A stretch of DNA of 35,761 bases, from contig JALMLS010000040.1 in NCBI GenBank assembly GCA_038496445.1, forward strand, positions 1 to 35,761, read 5' to 3'. Source of the stretch: Trichosphaerium sp. ATCC 40318. Taxonomy: Eukaryota; Discosea; Flabellinia; Trichosidae. Positions 20,400 to 30,378 of this stretch are shown one piece after another (the first letter of the stretch is position 1; each line of letters opens with the position of its first letter). The position numbers were made by a program, and so were the translations under genes. Under the pieces are notes generated by a model that was given only the letters and a program-made list of their open reading frames with translations, did no database searches and was not told the origin of the DNA.

Positions 20400-22141
20400 A
20401 TGCTTAAAAAGCAGCACTGGAGACTTTTTTATGGTGATGAGTTAAAACAAGGCACTCTCGATGTGTCTTTGATGAGAAAAATAGCATCAGAGTTAAACGT
20501 CCCTTTTATCGAAAATCAAGCAACAAAAACGCAAGGAAAACGTCTTTATCGCATTATTGTAGAGGCTGAACATCAACAAAGACAACATGAACCGAAATCA
20601 CCACAAAATACAAGAACGGCTTCTAATACACCCTCAGACGCGCAAATGATCACAGGAGATGCCAAGAGAGTTCTGAAGGCTTGCCCTACAGCCAATAATT
20701 CCGATAATTCTGATGACAAGCATGATACATGCCGTTATTACTTTAAATACATTTTACCACCTGAAATGATTGACCACATTCAACAATTCATGTATGACAC
20801 TCAAAAGGCGCTTTGTGTTTCCCATTCATGGCAAAAACGCGCCTTTAAAACCGTAAGAACGCTGCATATTACTCACAGCACGTTTTCTCACAAGGTAAGT
20901 TTGATCTTTTGCAAACACGTGATTATGTGCAACATTTTTTTTGTTTTTTCTTGATCTATCGACTTTATTCAACAGGCGACTTACGTTGCTATTTTAGGGA
21001 TTCTTTGAAAACGTATTTGAGAAATTAGAAACACTGTACATTGGAAAAATGTATGACACTCACAATTGGTGGCAGATTGACCATCTGTACAAGATAACAA
21101 CTCTTGTAATTGCAAGACACGCCAAGATAAACAAACAGCATTTTTTGGAGAACCTGAAATGCTTGAAGAACCTCACCATACCTTTGAGTTTGCTTAAGAC
21201 TTGTAGACATGGTGTTATATCTACATTACGGCGCCTGACAGTGGATGTTGATGACACTCTTTTTTGGCCACGTACCATACCTCTATTGAGCAAGCGATTG
21301 GAAACACTTAAGCTTGTTGGATTTACAACTACATATAGTCGTCTCGGTTTTGGAGTAAAGAGTGCAAATCCAAACTTTACTTCAGTTATAAATTGTGATG
21401 GGATTGATAGAGTAGTTTCTCAGGACGAGTATGGGAAACATAATATCTTTTGCGTTTGTTATTCTTGTTTTTTCCTTATTTTGTCAACTGTAGGCTAAAG
21501 ACGATAAGTATGGTATCATCAAAGCATTCCAGCATATGCAATGTGCACCATTTTAGTTAAATACAAGTACTAACTAATTGTACACCCTAGGTTTGCCAGA
21601 AATCTGCAACGACTTTCAAAGATATTCGAACTTTCTTACAACAATATTTCAATAATAGTGTTGAGGATAAACGACTTCTTAAGCCCTTGAATACACAACC
21701 CAAAGATCCAAAAGTACGTTATTATTACTTTACCATAATAAACACGTGACTTTTTTCTTAAGGTATGTTTTTATTGTAATACAGAAAAGCAACCTTGTAG
21801 TGTATGTGTAAAGAAATACTCATGCAAAGGTTGTGGTACTTTTTTTTGTTTCAGATGTGGTACAATGACACTCATTTCAAATGATAACACTAACACGTGG
21901 TTAGCTCAGGATTATATTTCTCTTGACGGAACATGTGAGAGATGCGAGACTTTAGAATTTACATGTGATGAGTGCAATGGCAAAACGTTAGAGGTGTTCA
22001 AAGTGTATGAGTTGAATTTTAAAATCGTTAATTTTTTTTTACCTAATTCTTTCTAGATACAATAAGTGCCATACGGAATCATGTTGTTTTGAGTGTTACT
22101 CGAGAAAAGTGTCTCAAGAGCAAATTAAACGATCTAAATGA
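20400..22141 (+). CDS. F-box protein with a cysteine-rich zinc-binding C-terminus
   Basis: Exons 20400-20894, 20998-21453, 21591-21713, 21763-22004, 22057-22141, all phase-consistent (466 aa). The intron 21454-21590 is longer than usual and may contain a small extra exon. The N-terminal 50 residues (DVSLMRKIASELNVPF) look like a small helical module. A polar linker leads to an F-box (about residues 117-150, ILPPEMIDHIQQFMYD then CVSHSWQKRAF). The middle is leucine-rich without a clear repeat. The C-terminus has many Cys in CxxC pairs (CFYCNTEKQPCSVC, CKGCGTFFCFRC, CERC, CDEC, CCFEC), as in treble-clef or RING-like zinc fingers. By analogy with other F-box proteins it should be a substrate adaptor for an SCF ubiquitin ligase; the zinc module may be its target-binding end. 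Confidence 0.75.
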
Positions 22142-22540
22142 GGTTCTACGCATGCTGTATTTTTGTTATGTTGAAGCACTGTGTAAAAGTCGCTATTGGC
22201 TTTGCAAGAATAGATAAAACTATTCATTTACATGTTTTTCTTGACTCTGACAAAAAAGAAAATAGGCGGTACCTTTAGTATCGTTCCAATAAGCATTCAG
22301 AAAAGCCTGTACATGTGATTTTAGGGCGCGTGAGAGTAAAGAAAGCGAGTCTACGCTCGTTAAACGTTACCTTTGCTTGGTCTGCGTAGCACTTTGATGT
22401 AAACTTTTTAAATTGCTCTTGAACAGACATTATAAACGTCAAGTGTATACTTTTTGTCAGTAAGTAGACTTAAACCTGACTTTAAGGCTGTATCGATGTA
22501 ATGTGCATGCTTTCGTCTTTTGTTGTCACAAGCGAGGGTT
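22142..22540. other. Spacer
   Basis: No exon is supported between the F-box/zinc gene and the next open frame. It probably holds a 3' flank and a promoter. Confidence 0.4.
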
Positions 22541-22738
22541 ATGGCAAATACTTCTGATAGCCAGACGACAACGGAGACAAGCTATATTTTAGCAGCAAAA
22601 AGGTATGCCTTTTCGTCTGAAGCGAAGTTGTTTGAGAAAATTATGAGAAGTTCATTTACAAAGTTAGGCAGTTCATGCATGGAGTTGAGAAGTTTCGTTG
22701 TTTTCTACCTTGGAGAGATTCAATCGTTACCTTCATAA
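22541..22738 (+). CDS. Short hypothetical protein (uncertain)
   Basis: ATG to stop, 65 codons, beginning MANTSDSQTTTETSY and ending GEIQSLPS. It has a polar Ser/Thr-rich start and a mixed helical remainder, with no motif I recognise. It could be a lone exon of a gene whose other exons are unseen, or chance. Confidence 0.2.
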   Translation: MANTSDSQTTTETSYILAAKRYAFSSEAKLFEKIMRSSFTKLGSSCMELRSFVVFYLGEIQSLPS

Positions 22739-22826
22739 AAAAATCTTTAGCCCACGAAACTATGATATCTGTTGCATGGCCGTCATGAAATATTATTCAA
22801 TTACTTTTCATTTAACGACGTTTCAC

Positions 22827-22955
22827 GTAAGCGTTCAGGATAATATTGCAAACAAGAAAAACCATTCATGTAAGCGTTCAGGATAATATCGCAAACAAGA
22901 AAAACCATTCATGTAAGCGTTCAGGATAATATTGCAAACAATATAAACCATTTCA
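22827..22955. repeat. Three tandem copies of a 43-bp unit
   Basis: GTAAGCGTTCAGGATAATAT followed by (T/C)GCAAACAAGAAAAACCATT starts at 22827, 22870 and 22913. The first two full units are nearly identical; the third diverges after GCAAACAA. It lies just upstream of the F-box/LRR gene start at 22988. Confidence 0.85.
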
Positions 22956-22987
22956 CCACAGTCAACAACACAATAAACAACCATATC

Positions 22988-24590
22988 ATGTGTAATACAA
23001 GGTACATATCTATTAACGCGCTGAGCATTTTCATTGTCAACTAGATATTAATACGTTGTTTAGTTTAGAAGGCAGCTTGCTATGTCTACCAACAGAGATT
23101 CTAGTTCAGATTTTCGAGCTAGTTTCAAAATCATTAAAAGCACTAGTTAACACATGCTATGATTTCTATCTAATCATGCGTGATGTCACTGGGTACCCAT
23201 TTATTGTAGTAAGATCTCTTCATGCCGCGAAAACGATTGCCAAATACCCTGGGGTTCTCAAGCATTCAACAATTTCTGTGGATAGAGCTGTTTACTCTCA
23301 TATTGTTCCAGTGATTAAAGCTCTTGCTGGTGCCCGTCAACTCAATATTAGATATTCGGGTATCAACGACAAGGATATATTACCTCTCACCAACATTCGC
23401 TCTATCAACCTAGAGGCACCTCAGTATCGAACGCTTGTCTAAAACAATTTTCTGGTGTTCACACAATAAGTCTAAGCCACACAAACATTAGAGGTGACGG
23501 CGTTAAAGTACTTGCTGGTGTTCATACTATTGATCTTGGCTATACCAAAGCGAATGGTACTGGTATTCAAGCACTAGCAGGCGTTCACAAGATCGATTTA
23601 AGACACACGTTTACAGTGACAAATGAAGGAATTAAGGCACTTGCTGGCGTTCATACGATAAATCTATCCCATACAAAAGTCAGAGATACTGGGCTCCAAG
23701 CTCTTGCTGGGGTTCATACTATTAGCTTGGGTTATTGCCAGCTTATAACAAATGAAGGTGTGAAATCTCTTGCTGGAGTTCACACAATTAACCTCGAAAA
23801 TACAAACATTACTGACGCTGGTATTATTGAACTATCTGGCGTACATACAATTCATTTACAGGGCACACAAGTAACAGATGACGGTATAATGGCATTGGGA
23901 GGTGTACACTCGATATATTTACAAGGTACTAGCGTCACAGATACAGGAGTTAAGGCACTTGGTGGTGTTCATACTATCAACTTGGATAGGACAAGGATAA
24001 CTGGGGAGTGGCTATCAGCTCTTGCTGGTGCTCACTCTGTTTCATTGCAAAGCACTACTATCTTAGGAGAGAATCTCGAAAAACTTGCTGGGGTGCACAC
24101 AATTGACTTAGCACGGGCCACAACAACTGTTAAAGGCATAGTAGCACTTGCGGGTGTACATACAATTCAGTTACAAAATTGTCAAGCCATGGGGGGTTAC
24201 AAAGACTCAGCTGACAAAATTGTCAAAGCGCTTGCTGGTGTTCATACAATTGGCCTATACAGGACTGACGTATCTGATGAGGGTGTTAAAGCATTGAGTG
24301 GAGTACATGAGATAGACCTTGGTCATACAAGAGTTACAGACGAAGGGTTGAAAGCGCTAAAAGGCGTTCATACCATTTGCTTAGCTGGCACAAAGGTAAC
24401 AGATAAAGGTATTTTGGCACTTCAAGGTGTTCATACCATAAAGGTATGGGATACAAAGGTAACAAAAGAAGGTATAAGGCAGCTTTGCATGTCAGGTGTG
24501 AGTACTATGTATGTGAGTGCCGCACAAATAGCTGAGAGCGAACAGGCGCAGCTACGCAAAAATTATGGAGTAGAGTTTGTATGTGTGTAG
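22988..24590 (+). CDS. F-box/leucine-rich-repeat protein, with one apparent frameshift
   Basis: A 14-nt first exon (22988-23001, MCNT) joins in phase to 23064 and onward. An F-box follows at once (SLLCLPTEILVQIFELVSK). Then come about 18 leucine-rich repeats of 21-24 residues with an unusually constant core, GVHTI, preceded by KALA and followed by a TxVTDEG-like loop. The frame breaks near 23425: after INLEAP it runs to TAA at 23440, while the repeat pattern continues in another frame (VSNACLKQFSGVHTI). One missing base would explain this. A 47-nt intron starting GTATCGAACG would also restore the frame but would delete half a repeat. The rest reads open to TAG at 24590. It is predicted to be a substrate adaptor of an SCF ligase. 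The near-identical repeats suggest recent expansion or recombination. Confidence 0.75.
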
Positions 24591-24733
24591 ACTGCGATAT
24601 TTTATACAATGTAAAAACATGTTTCCTAACGTCACTTGGATTGTAAATACATCATTAATTACAATCTCTTGGGAAATTTCTTCTGACTGTATGATAGCAC
24701 ATTAGTTAAAAATACAGCAATTTTTTTGAAAGT

Positions 24734-25577
24734 TTATGTTATTGTACAGGATGACATAGTTCTATTGCCAAAAGTAGGTGTTCCATCCAATCCCTTCTCT
24801 AAAACAGAACAAACTTTAACATCAAGAAAAGTACAAAAGGTTTTTTTTTATCAAAAAACACGTGCATCTTTCTCACGTGCAACTTGTAAAAATATCACTT
24901 TTTTGCTGTTTTTCCTTTTTAGTTTAAAGGACCATACAAATTTGTCTTTAGTACTCATGTCATCCTCAATCTGTATATCCGAAACATCCTTCAACGTAAA
25001 CGTCATAATTGCCGTTTCTTGATTTTTGCACTATCAACAACACCTTTAAAAATGCATACAAAAAAAAAAGTATATTGCCGTACCTCGTACATGGACAAAG
25101 TTTCAATCCCCAACTCAAAATAACGCAATCTCCAGATTAGAAATAAGTTATTTCTTTTGACAATATACCCTCGCTTCGGTACAAGTTTGAAGCGCTATAA
25201 ATACTTAACTATTAAACGTAGTATTTGACCTGAAATAACGCTATTTTTTTTGCTCCTGAAATGCACGTGACTTTCTGCTCTTACCCTTAGGATACACTAA
25301 TGGATAGCTTGCAGAGTCGCATGAGGCTACCTATGTTAGCAAACTCGAAACTAGGCAGCGCTTACAAGACAGCGCTATTTCAGGTCCAATCCGTGGTAAA
25401 TAAGGGTAATACTATCAACTACTCGATACGTGCCTTATACAGTGAGCTCTTATTTGTGACATCACAATACAAGGTATTTAACGTCCTCACTATTTTCATC
25501 AGTTGAATCGTTCTAACATTATCTACAATAAGATAAACGAGTTCTGGTGGTAATTGAAGAGTGTCATTAGACAACAT
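24734..25577 (-). CDS. F-box protein fused to a pleckstrin-homology domain
   Basis: Exons 25577-25423, 25350-25296, 25194-25084, 25030-24862, 24798-24734, phases consistent (184 aa). The start MLSNDTLQLPPELVYLIVDN is a typical F-box opening. From about residue 75 the sequence follows a PH domain: KRGYIVKRNNLFLIWRLRYF (first strands, with the usual W..RYF), LSMYECKN, TFTLKDVSDIQIED, FVWSFKLKRKNSKKVIFLQV and a short helix. PH domains bind phosphoinositides or proteins, so this may recruit an SCF ligase to membranes. I found no close analogue of this short architecture from memory. The second exon is the least certain. Confidence 0.65.
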
Positions 25578-26302
25578 TGTACAAGGTAACTGGAGAAATA
25601 AGTGATGGTAACAAAGTCAACACTATTCAGTTTTTTTTTCTTCACTTTATTACATTTATCAATTAGCAAACATGAAAAGTGTCCCGCATTTATTGTCGTT
25701 CTGTTTCCCATATTTTTTTACCACATTGCACCTTGGGAATCAACACTATTTCGCAGCTGATACACTCTGAATCGTTTGTGTGCGCCTTCGTCACCAATGA
25801 TAAAATTCTGCTTTTTTTGTATTTCCAGTGTATCACAAATATCATATGCCAAGGTAGCGCTAGGCTCCTATTGTTAAGCGTTACCAACGACCACTATACA
25901 AGTGTCTAAAATGTATTGGTAAAACATGTATACTTGCTTCAGGTACCTATTTGTCGGAATGTCTTTAAATATCAAAAGTTTGATTTTTTTTTGTATTCCA
26001 TCTCCCTTCTGTTCTCAATAGTTCTGATCACTTTTTTTTGCTTTTGCTTGCACATTGACATATATTCTATTGATTCCGTTAGTCAATCAAATCGTTGTTG
26101 GCAAAATTTTTTCCCTGAAATACCACATGAAAAGTGTACACATCCCTGTTCATCAAGTCATATAAGAACATATTATGGATATTGGTTAGTGTTTAAGTAT
26201 GTAGTATGTTTAAAAAAGCACGTTTAAAGACCTCAAGTTTATTGTCACTATGTGAACTACTAAAATAAAATAATATTATGTCATACTTTTTTTTTCTGCT
26301 CA
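25578..26302. other. Spacer upstream of the F-box/PH gene
   Basis: No exon is supported on either strand; open frames here are short and look like chance. A decayed gene cannot be excluded, since the kinase fragment follows directly. Confidence 0.4.
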
Positions 26303-26490
26303 AATCAAGTGAGTCAACATGACCTCTGTGATATATTTCAACCAAGTTATCACAAACCTCTGAAATATCATCTGATTGCATTTCCAATGGAAACTCACCA
26401 ACCAAGATTACGAAAGTAGCTATACCAACAGACCTAAACACAGTAAGTCCAAAGAAAAAAGCGATAAAAAAACTCACCAGACGTCAAAAC
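26303..26490 (-). pseudogene. Inverted fragment of the protein kinase gene at 32387-33709
   Basis: The reverse complement matches about 33390-33577 with few differences. It covers the end of kinase exon 6 (TTTTGAC.TCTGGTGAG), the whole following intron, and the start of exon 7 (VGIATFVILVGEFPLEM through HVDSLD). Homology stops abruptly at both ends. Because the intron is retained, this is a DNA-level duplication. It lacks start, ATP site and catalytic loop. Confidence 0.9.
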
Positions 26491-26688
26491 TTGACCTTAC
26501 CCTTTTTTTGTTAATGACATACGCCCATGGTCCTCACTTGCATAAACCTGAGCGCCTATAATAAAGCAACTCGTTCAAATACATAAGGAGAAAAGTGATT
26601 GTACAAGAATCAAACGAAACACGTGACTTCGTATTTTTCAAGTAAGGGAAGTTTTATTTGTTACTTTATGAAGCTTTGTACTTATCAT

Positions 26689-26989
26689 CTAAGTATATAA
26701 TGCTCCATGACTGTCACTAACAGCCACAACATCACCTGCTTTAATTGTAACCGAACCAGTATTGAAATCATTATTTACACATATTACAGCTGTTTCGAGC
26801 ATAGAAGCAAGTTTTGGGTATCGTTCAGCTAATATTGTACCAAATTCAACGCTAGTTGTCTAAAACGCATTAAACCTACTTACAAGAGCGTCACATACAC
26901 AACAATACCTCATTCTTCACTTCTATTTGTATTTCTTTCGTACCCAAAGCCTCTCTTACCTTGCCGAAGAACAGACAGCTCACCCTCAT
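26689..26989 (-). CDS. MOCS2A: MoaD/MOCS2A-like molybdopterin synthase small subunit without C-terminal GlyGly
   Basis: Two exons, 26989-26909 and 26859-26689, joined in phase (83 aa). The protein begins MRVSCLFFGKVREALGTKEI, continues with ILAERYPKLASML and VICVNNDFNTGSVTIKAGD, and fits the beta-grasp fold of MoaD/ThiS sulfur carriers strand by strand. In the family the chain ends VA(L/V)IPP(I/V)SGG and the last Gly carries the thiocarboxylate that sulfurates precursor Z in molybdenum cofactor synthesis. Here it ends DVVAVSDSHGALYT, so the catalytic GlyGly is absent. I checked nearby donors and acceptors and none restores it. It could be a non-catalytic paralogue, need C-terminal processing, or have a damaged end. 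The family call is fairly firm; retention of function is doubtful. Confidence 0.7.
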
Positions 26990-27031
26990 CTTCTATAATC
27001 CCTTGTTAACCTGAAAGCAACAAAATCGTTA

Positions 27032-27112
27032 TTACTGTACCCCAGGAGGTGTATATTCTTTTTCACCAGCAAGAACTTTTGTTCCTACCTTACCGGATGT
27101 GAAGTGCATCAT
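27032..27112 (-). CDS. Short open frame upstream of the MOCS2A-like gene (possible exon)
   Basis: 26 codons starting MMHFTSGKVGTKVLAGEKEY and ending PPGVQ before TAA. It lies 42 nt upstream of the MOCS2A-like start on the same strand. It could be an upstream open reading frame or an exon of an overlapping product: a different frame across the MOCS2A start also reads open (IIEDEGELSVLRQ). In animals MOCS2 encodes two overlapping proteins, but this peptide does not look like MOCS2B. Confidence 0.2.
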   Translation of the reverse strand: MMHFTSGKVGTKVLAGEKEYTPPGVQ

Positions 27113-27869
27113 ATTCTTTTACAACGATGAGAAATGCACTACTTAACACTAGCGTACCATGTTGAGATGTTAGGTTTTCGTGCTAGTTTGGGTCAACGAC
27201 TTTTTTGTGCCGTTTAGAAAATTCGCAAAGTTTTGGAAAGTTCACATTAAAAGAATACTATTGTAACGTTAAAGGATCACTGCTTTTGGTTCTTTGGTAC
27301 CGCCATTTAAGTGTCGAATAGTTGTTTATACGAAACACAAACCTAAAGGTACGTAACACGGCGTTTTGCCGGAGAAAAAAACGCAACCCGTTAGAACACC
27401 TTAAAACTATCAACTAGGCTTTGTTTTCGCGTAATTGAAGCTCGGACTTTTTTTTCAAAAGCTCAGCAGCGAATTTCATAAGAAACAGGCTTTGAGTACC
27501 CACAAGTGTTCGTGAACGAGATTTTTGGCGTATAAGAAGTCGTGTGTAACTTTGCTTTGATAAGTTAAATGCCTTATATCAGAAATCCGCGAGGATATCA
27601 AAACAAGCCAAAAGAAACTATATTAGAACAAATGAGGTGTTTTTATTTCCCCGTGTGTAATTGCAGTGCTGCGAAGATTCCCATGCAGTTCCTGTTTTAC
27701 TACATTGACTACACATAAGCAACTGGTTTTACGTTAAAATACATGTTGTTTTGAGGCTGCTTGCGTTGCTACAAAGGCAGAAAAACAGTTGACAAAGTTT
27801 GACAATTGCGTTTTGTGTTTCGTTTTTTCGAAAAGGGTTTTGGTCTCTTCGCAACACGTGCTCCTAAAA
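27113..27869. other. Spacer of about 750 bp
   Basis: No exon is supported. It probably holds the promoters of two divergent genes; a CACGTG site lies near 27856, just before the next start. Confidence 0.4.
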
Positions 27870-29810
27870 ATGAAGGCTATTAGAAAGAACTTGCGTAAGA
27901 TGACTAAAGGGCTGTCTAAGACTAAATCACGTGAAAACCGACGAAAGGATTTAAAGAGAGACTCACGGAGCGAGTCCGCGCCTGCAAAGAAGAAGAGAAC
28001 TATAAGCGAATCATCTTTAGCAAAATCAAAGGCGAAGGCAAAACAAATGAAAAAAGCAAGCACTCTACCGCCTTCACATAGCATATGGGATTACAAAGAG
28101 CAAGTGACAACACCATATTTATCATACTTTTTCTTATTTGTACCATTCTTAGACAGAAACGAGAAAAGGTGTTTGATAAAGGTCTATATAAACCAACGCT
28201 TGTGCGTAAAACGAGCGTAGGACAACTTGAGTCGCATGGTACGCACAGAAAGACCAAAATAATCGTTTCTTTTTTCATGAGAAGTAAAAAAAGAGCAAAA
28301 AAAATAGCGCTATTTTGCGTGAAGTTATATGGGTTGGGACCGTACCCATGTGTCGTCATACTTTACTAAATTACTTAGAACGCAGTAACCGGAACTTCTC
28401 TATGTCTTCACCTGGAGAGCTCGAAAGTATAGGTACTACTGGCACCACGTGGCTTTTATCGCGTCATTTGACTATTTGTATTTATGAATTTCGAACAGGT
28501 CTTTTGCTTCCACCTGATGCGCTTATGGGAGGTACCCTTCGTATAAAAGATGATACACTGCGTGAAAGCGATGCTACACCTACAACGTGGCCATCTAAAG
28601 GTGGAACAGCGGTATGTTCAATTTATTGTGAAAAAATGACAACAACAGCAAGAACAAGTGTTTAACAAAGTCTGATTGTTATTGTAGTCGCAGTCGCACG
28701 ACTTGATTTCAGTAGAGGAAGAATCGGCTTTATTGTCAGGAGTGGGGTCGGCAGATTCTTTTATTGTGCCTGTATACAATGGATCAGTACGAGGACAACA
28801 CGGGAAAGAATTAATAAAGGGTATGATTTTGTCAAGTTGCTTTTTTTTTTTTTGGAGGCTAACTTCGACTGTAGACAACTTTCTCAATACAGCGTACTAC
28901 CTGGATGGAAACTGGCCAAGCAGGGTATTGAGTGAGTGAACTGATAACACGATAATAAAATAATCACTGCGAGATTGTTAACTTCTTTATTTAGAGCCCA
29001 AGAGAACAACAAAAATGGGACAGTATATTATAACAGAAGAAGGAGATAATGAGTTTAAATATTATATTGATGGTACACAAACAATCCATTTTTTTTTGTT
29101 TTAATTGGAACTTCTGACACGTGATTTTTTTGAGAATTGTTTCTTATTTTTTTTTCTTAAAATAGGTCCTACGGGTGTTATAACAGTATCGCTTACTGAT
29201 GATATTGAGAATGAACCGAAAATCGTAACAGCGTTTGCGAAAAGTAAGTCTAAAAAAGAGTGTAAAAATTATCAGATACAAAAACCTATCGGACATTAAC
29301 ACATTATAGGCGATCTTGTAGTATCTTGTGGTCAAGCATTAAAGCAGAACAATTGTGGTACGTTTCATGTCTTTTTTTAGAAATCGTTTAGATCACGTGA
29401 TTTGCTTTTTAACGCTACTTTTAGATGATATCTATAATTTTGTTGATAGACGCCAGAATGTTCTTTTCAGTATGACACTCCTCGGACAAAATAGAGCTAT
29501 GCAGATAATGCTCGATACAAATTCTGCCATGTGTCATACATTTGTAGCCATAGCAATAATAGTAGCTCGGGTACCATCGTACATAAGACAGCTATTTACT
29601 AACTGAGCTGTTTAGATTTTTTATTTTTTTTTCGAAAGGATAAAACAAAAAAATCAACCTGTAAATAATAAGACATTCTCAAAATGTGACAAATGCAATG
29701 GCTCTGGAAAAATAGCATACCGTTCAGGAGACATGGCTTGTCATAAATGTAAAGGTTCTGGAAAGGAACGAAGTGATACAAAATCTACAAGGAGTCACAT
29801 GCAGATTTAG
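27870..29810 (+). CDS. Unknown protein with basic N-terminus and two DnaJ-like CxxCxGSG motifs at its end
   Basis: Ten phase-consistent exons: 27870-28103, 28157-28238, 28325-28611, 28688-28820, 28875-28931, 28995-29072, 29166-29243, 29310-29357, 29425-29578, 29639-29810 (440 aa). The first 75 residues are highly basic with several nuclear-signal-like clusters (PAKKKRT, KSKAKAKQMKK). The middle has no family I recognise (WPSRVLKPKRTTKMGQYI; ITVSLTDDIENEPKIVTAF). The last 60 residues contain CDKCNGSGK and CHKCKGSGK, the zinc-binding repeat of the DnaJ cysteine-rich region, but only two repeats, enough for one zinc site, and no J domain. Such half-regions occur in other zinc-ribbon proteins. 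The third exon junction (28238/28325) skips an alternative acceptor and is less sure. Confidence 0.65.
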
Positions 29811-30378
29811 GTACTTTTTTTTTCACTTTAACTTTCTGTTGGCACTCATGCACACTCGTTCATCTTTATCATTTCTAATAATCCGTTAACATTTGCTTTA
29901 GCAATAATCTTGTAGTTTTTCGACAAGAAATGCGTACGTGAAGGAATGTGGAAACATAAACTTTACAGAGAAGAATTAATCATCTTGATTGTACAAAAAA
30001 TATCCACAAGGAAAACAGCAGGCTCTGTGTATATAAAGCTTAACAGCATCAAGCCATAAAAGATTAACTCCATTTAATTGTAAGGTTTTGTTTTTACTTA
30101 AATTGGCATGCATAGACATGCGGAGGCGTCTGTAATTCGTACATCATAAGCACGTCAATGGTAGAATAAGTCTCATTCGTAACCAATCCACAATACTGCT
30201 AGTATTCAGTGAAGTGTAGAGATAGAACGTTGTGTTCATGCTTCTAAATGAGTCGTGTTATCTTTACGTTGTCTTAACCTTCGTGTATAGAACAGTGTAG
30301 TTTAGCTTTTTGCAAATTCGCTAAATCAGGACAACAAGTCATCTAAAGTCCAAAATTATTTGAAATATTGCAGCACAA
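29811..30378. other. Spacer between the zinc-motif gene and the sirtuin
   Basis: AT-rich, with no supported exon. It includes the 3' flank of one gene and the promoter of the sirtuin. Confidence 0.45.

Noticed and set aside
22827-22955. Possible CRISPR-like array
   Set aside because: Three head-to-tail 43-bp units with no unique spacers in a eukaryotic context; a simple tandem repeat.
25300-25506. Plus-strand open frame of 68 codons beginning MDSLQSRMRL
   Set aside because: The minus strand here carries exons of the F-box/PH gene with clear domain signal and matching splice phases; the plus frame is most likely its shadow.
28085-28369. Open frame starting MGLQRASD with a hydrophobic start
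   Set aside because: The hydrophobic part is intron sequence; the following basic part belongs to the second exon of the 27870-29810 gene.
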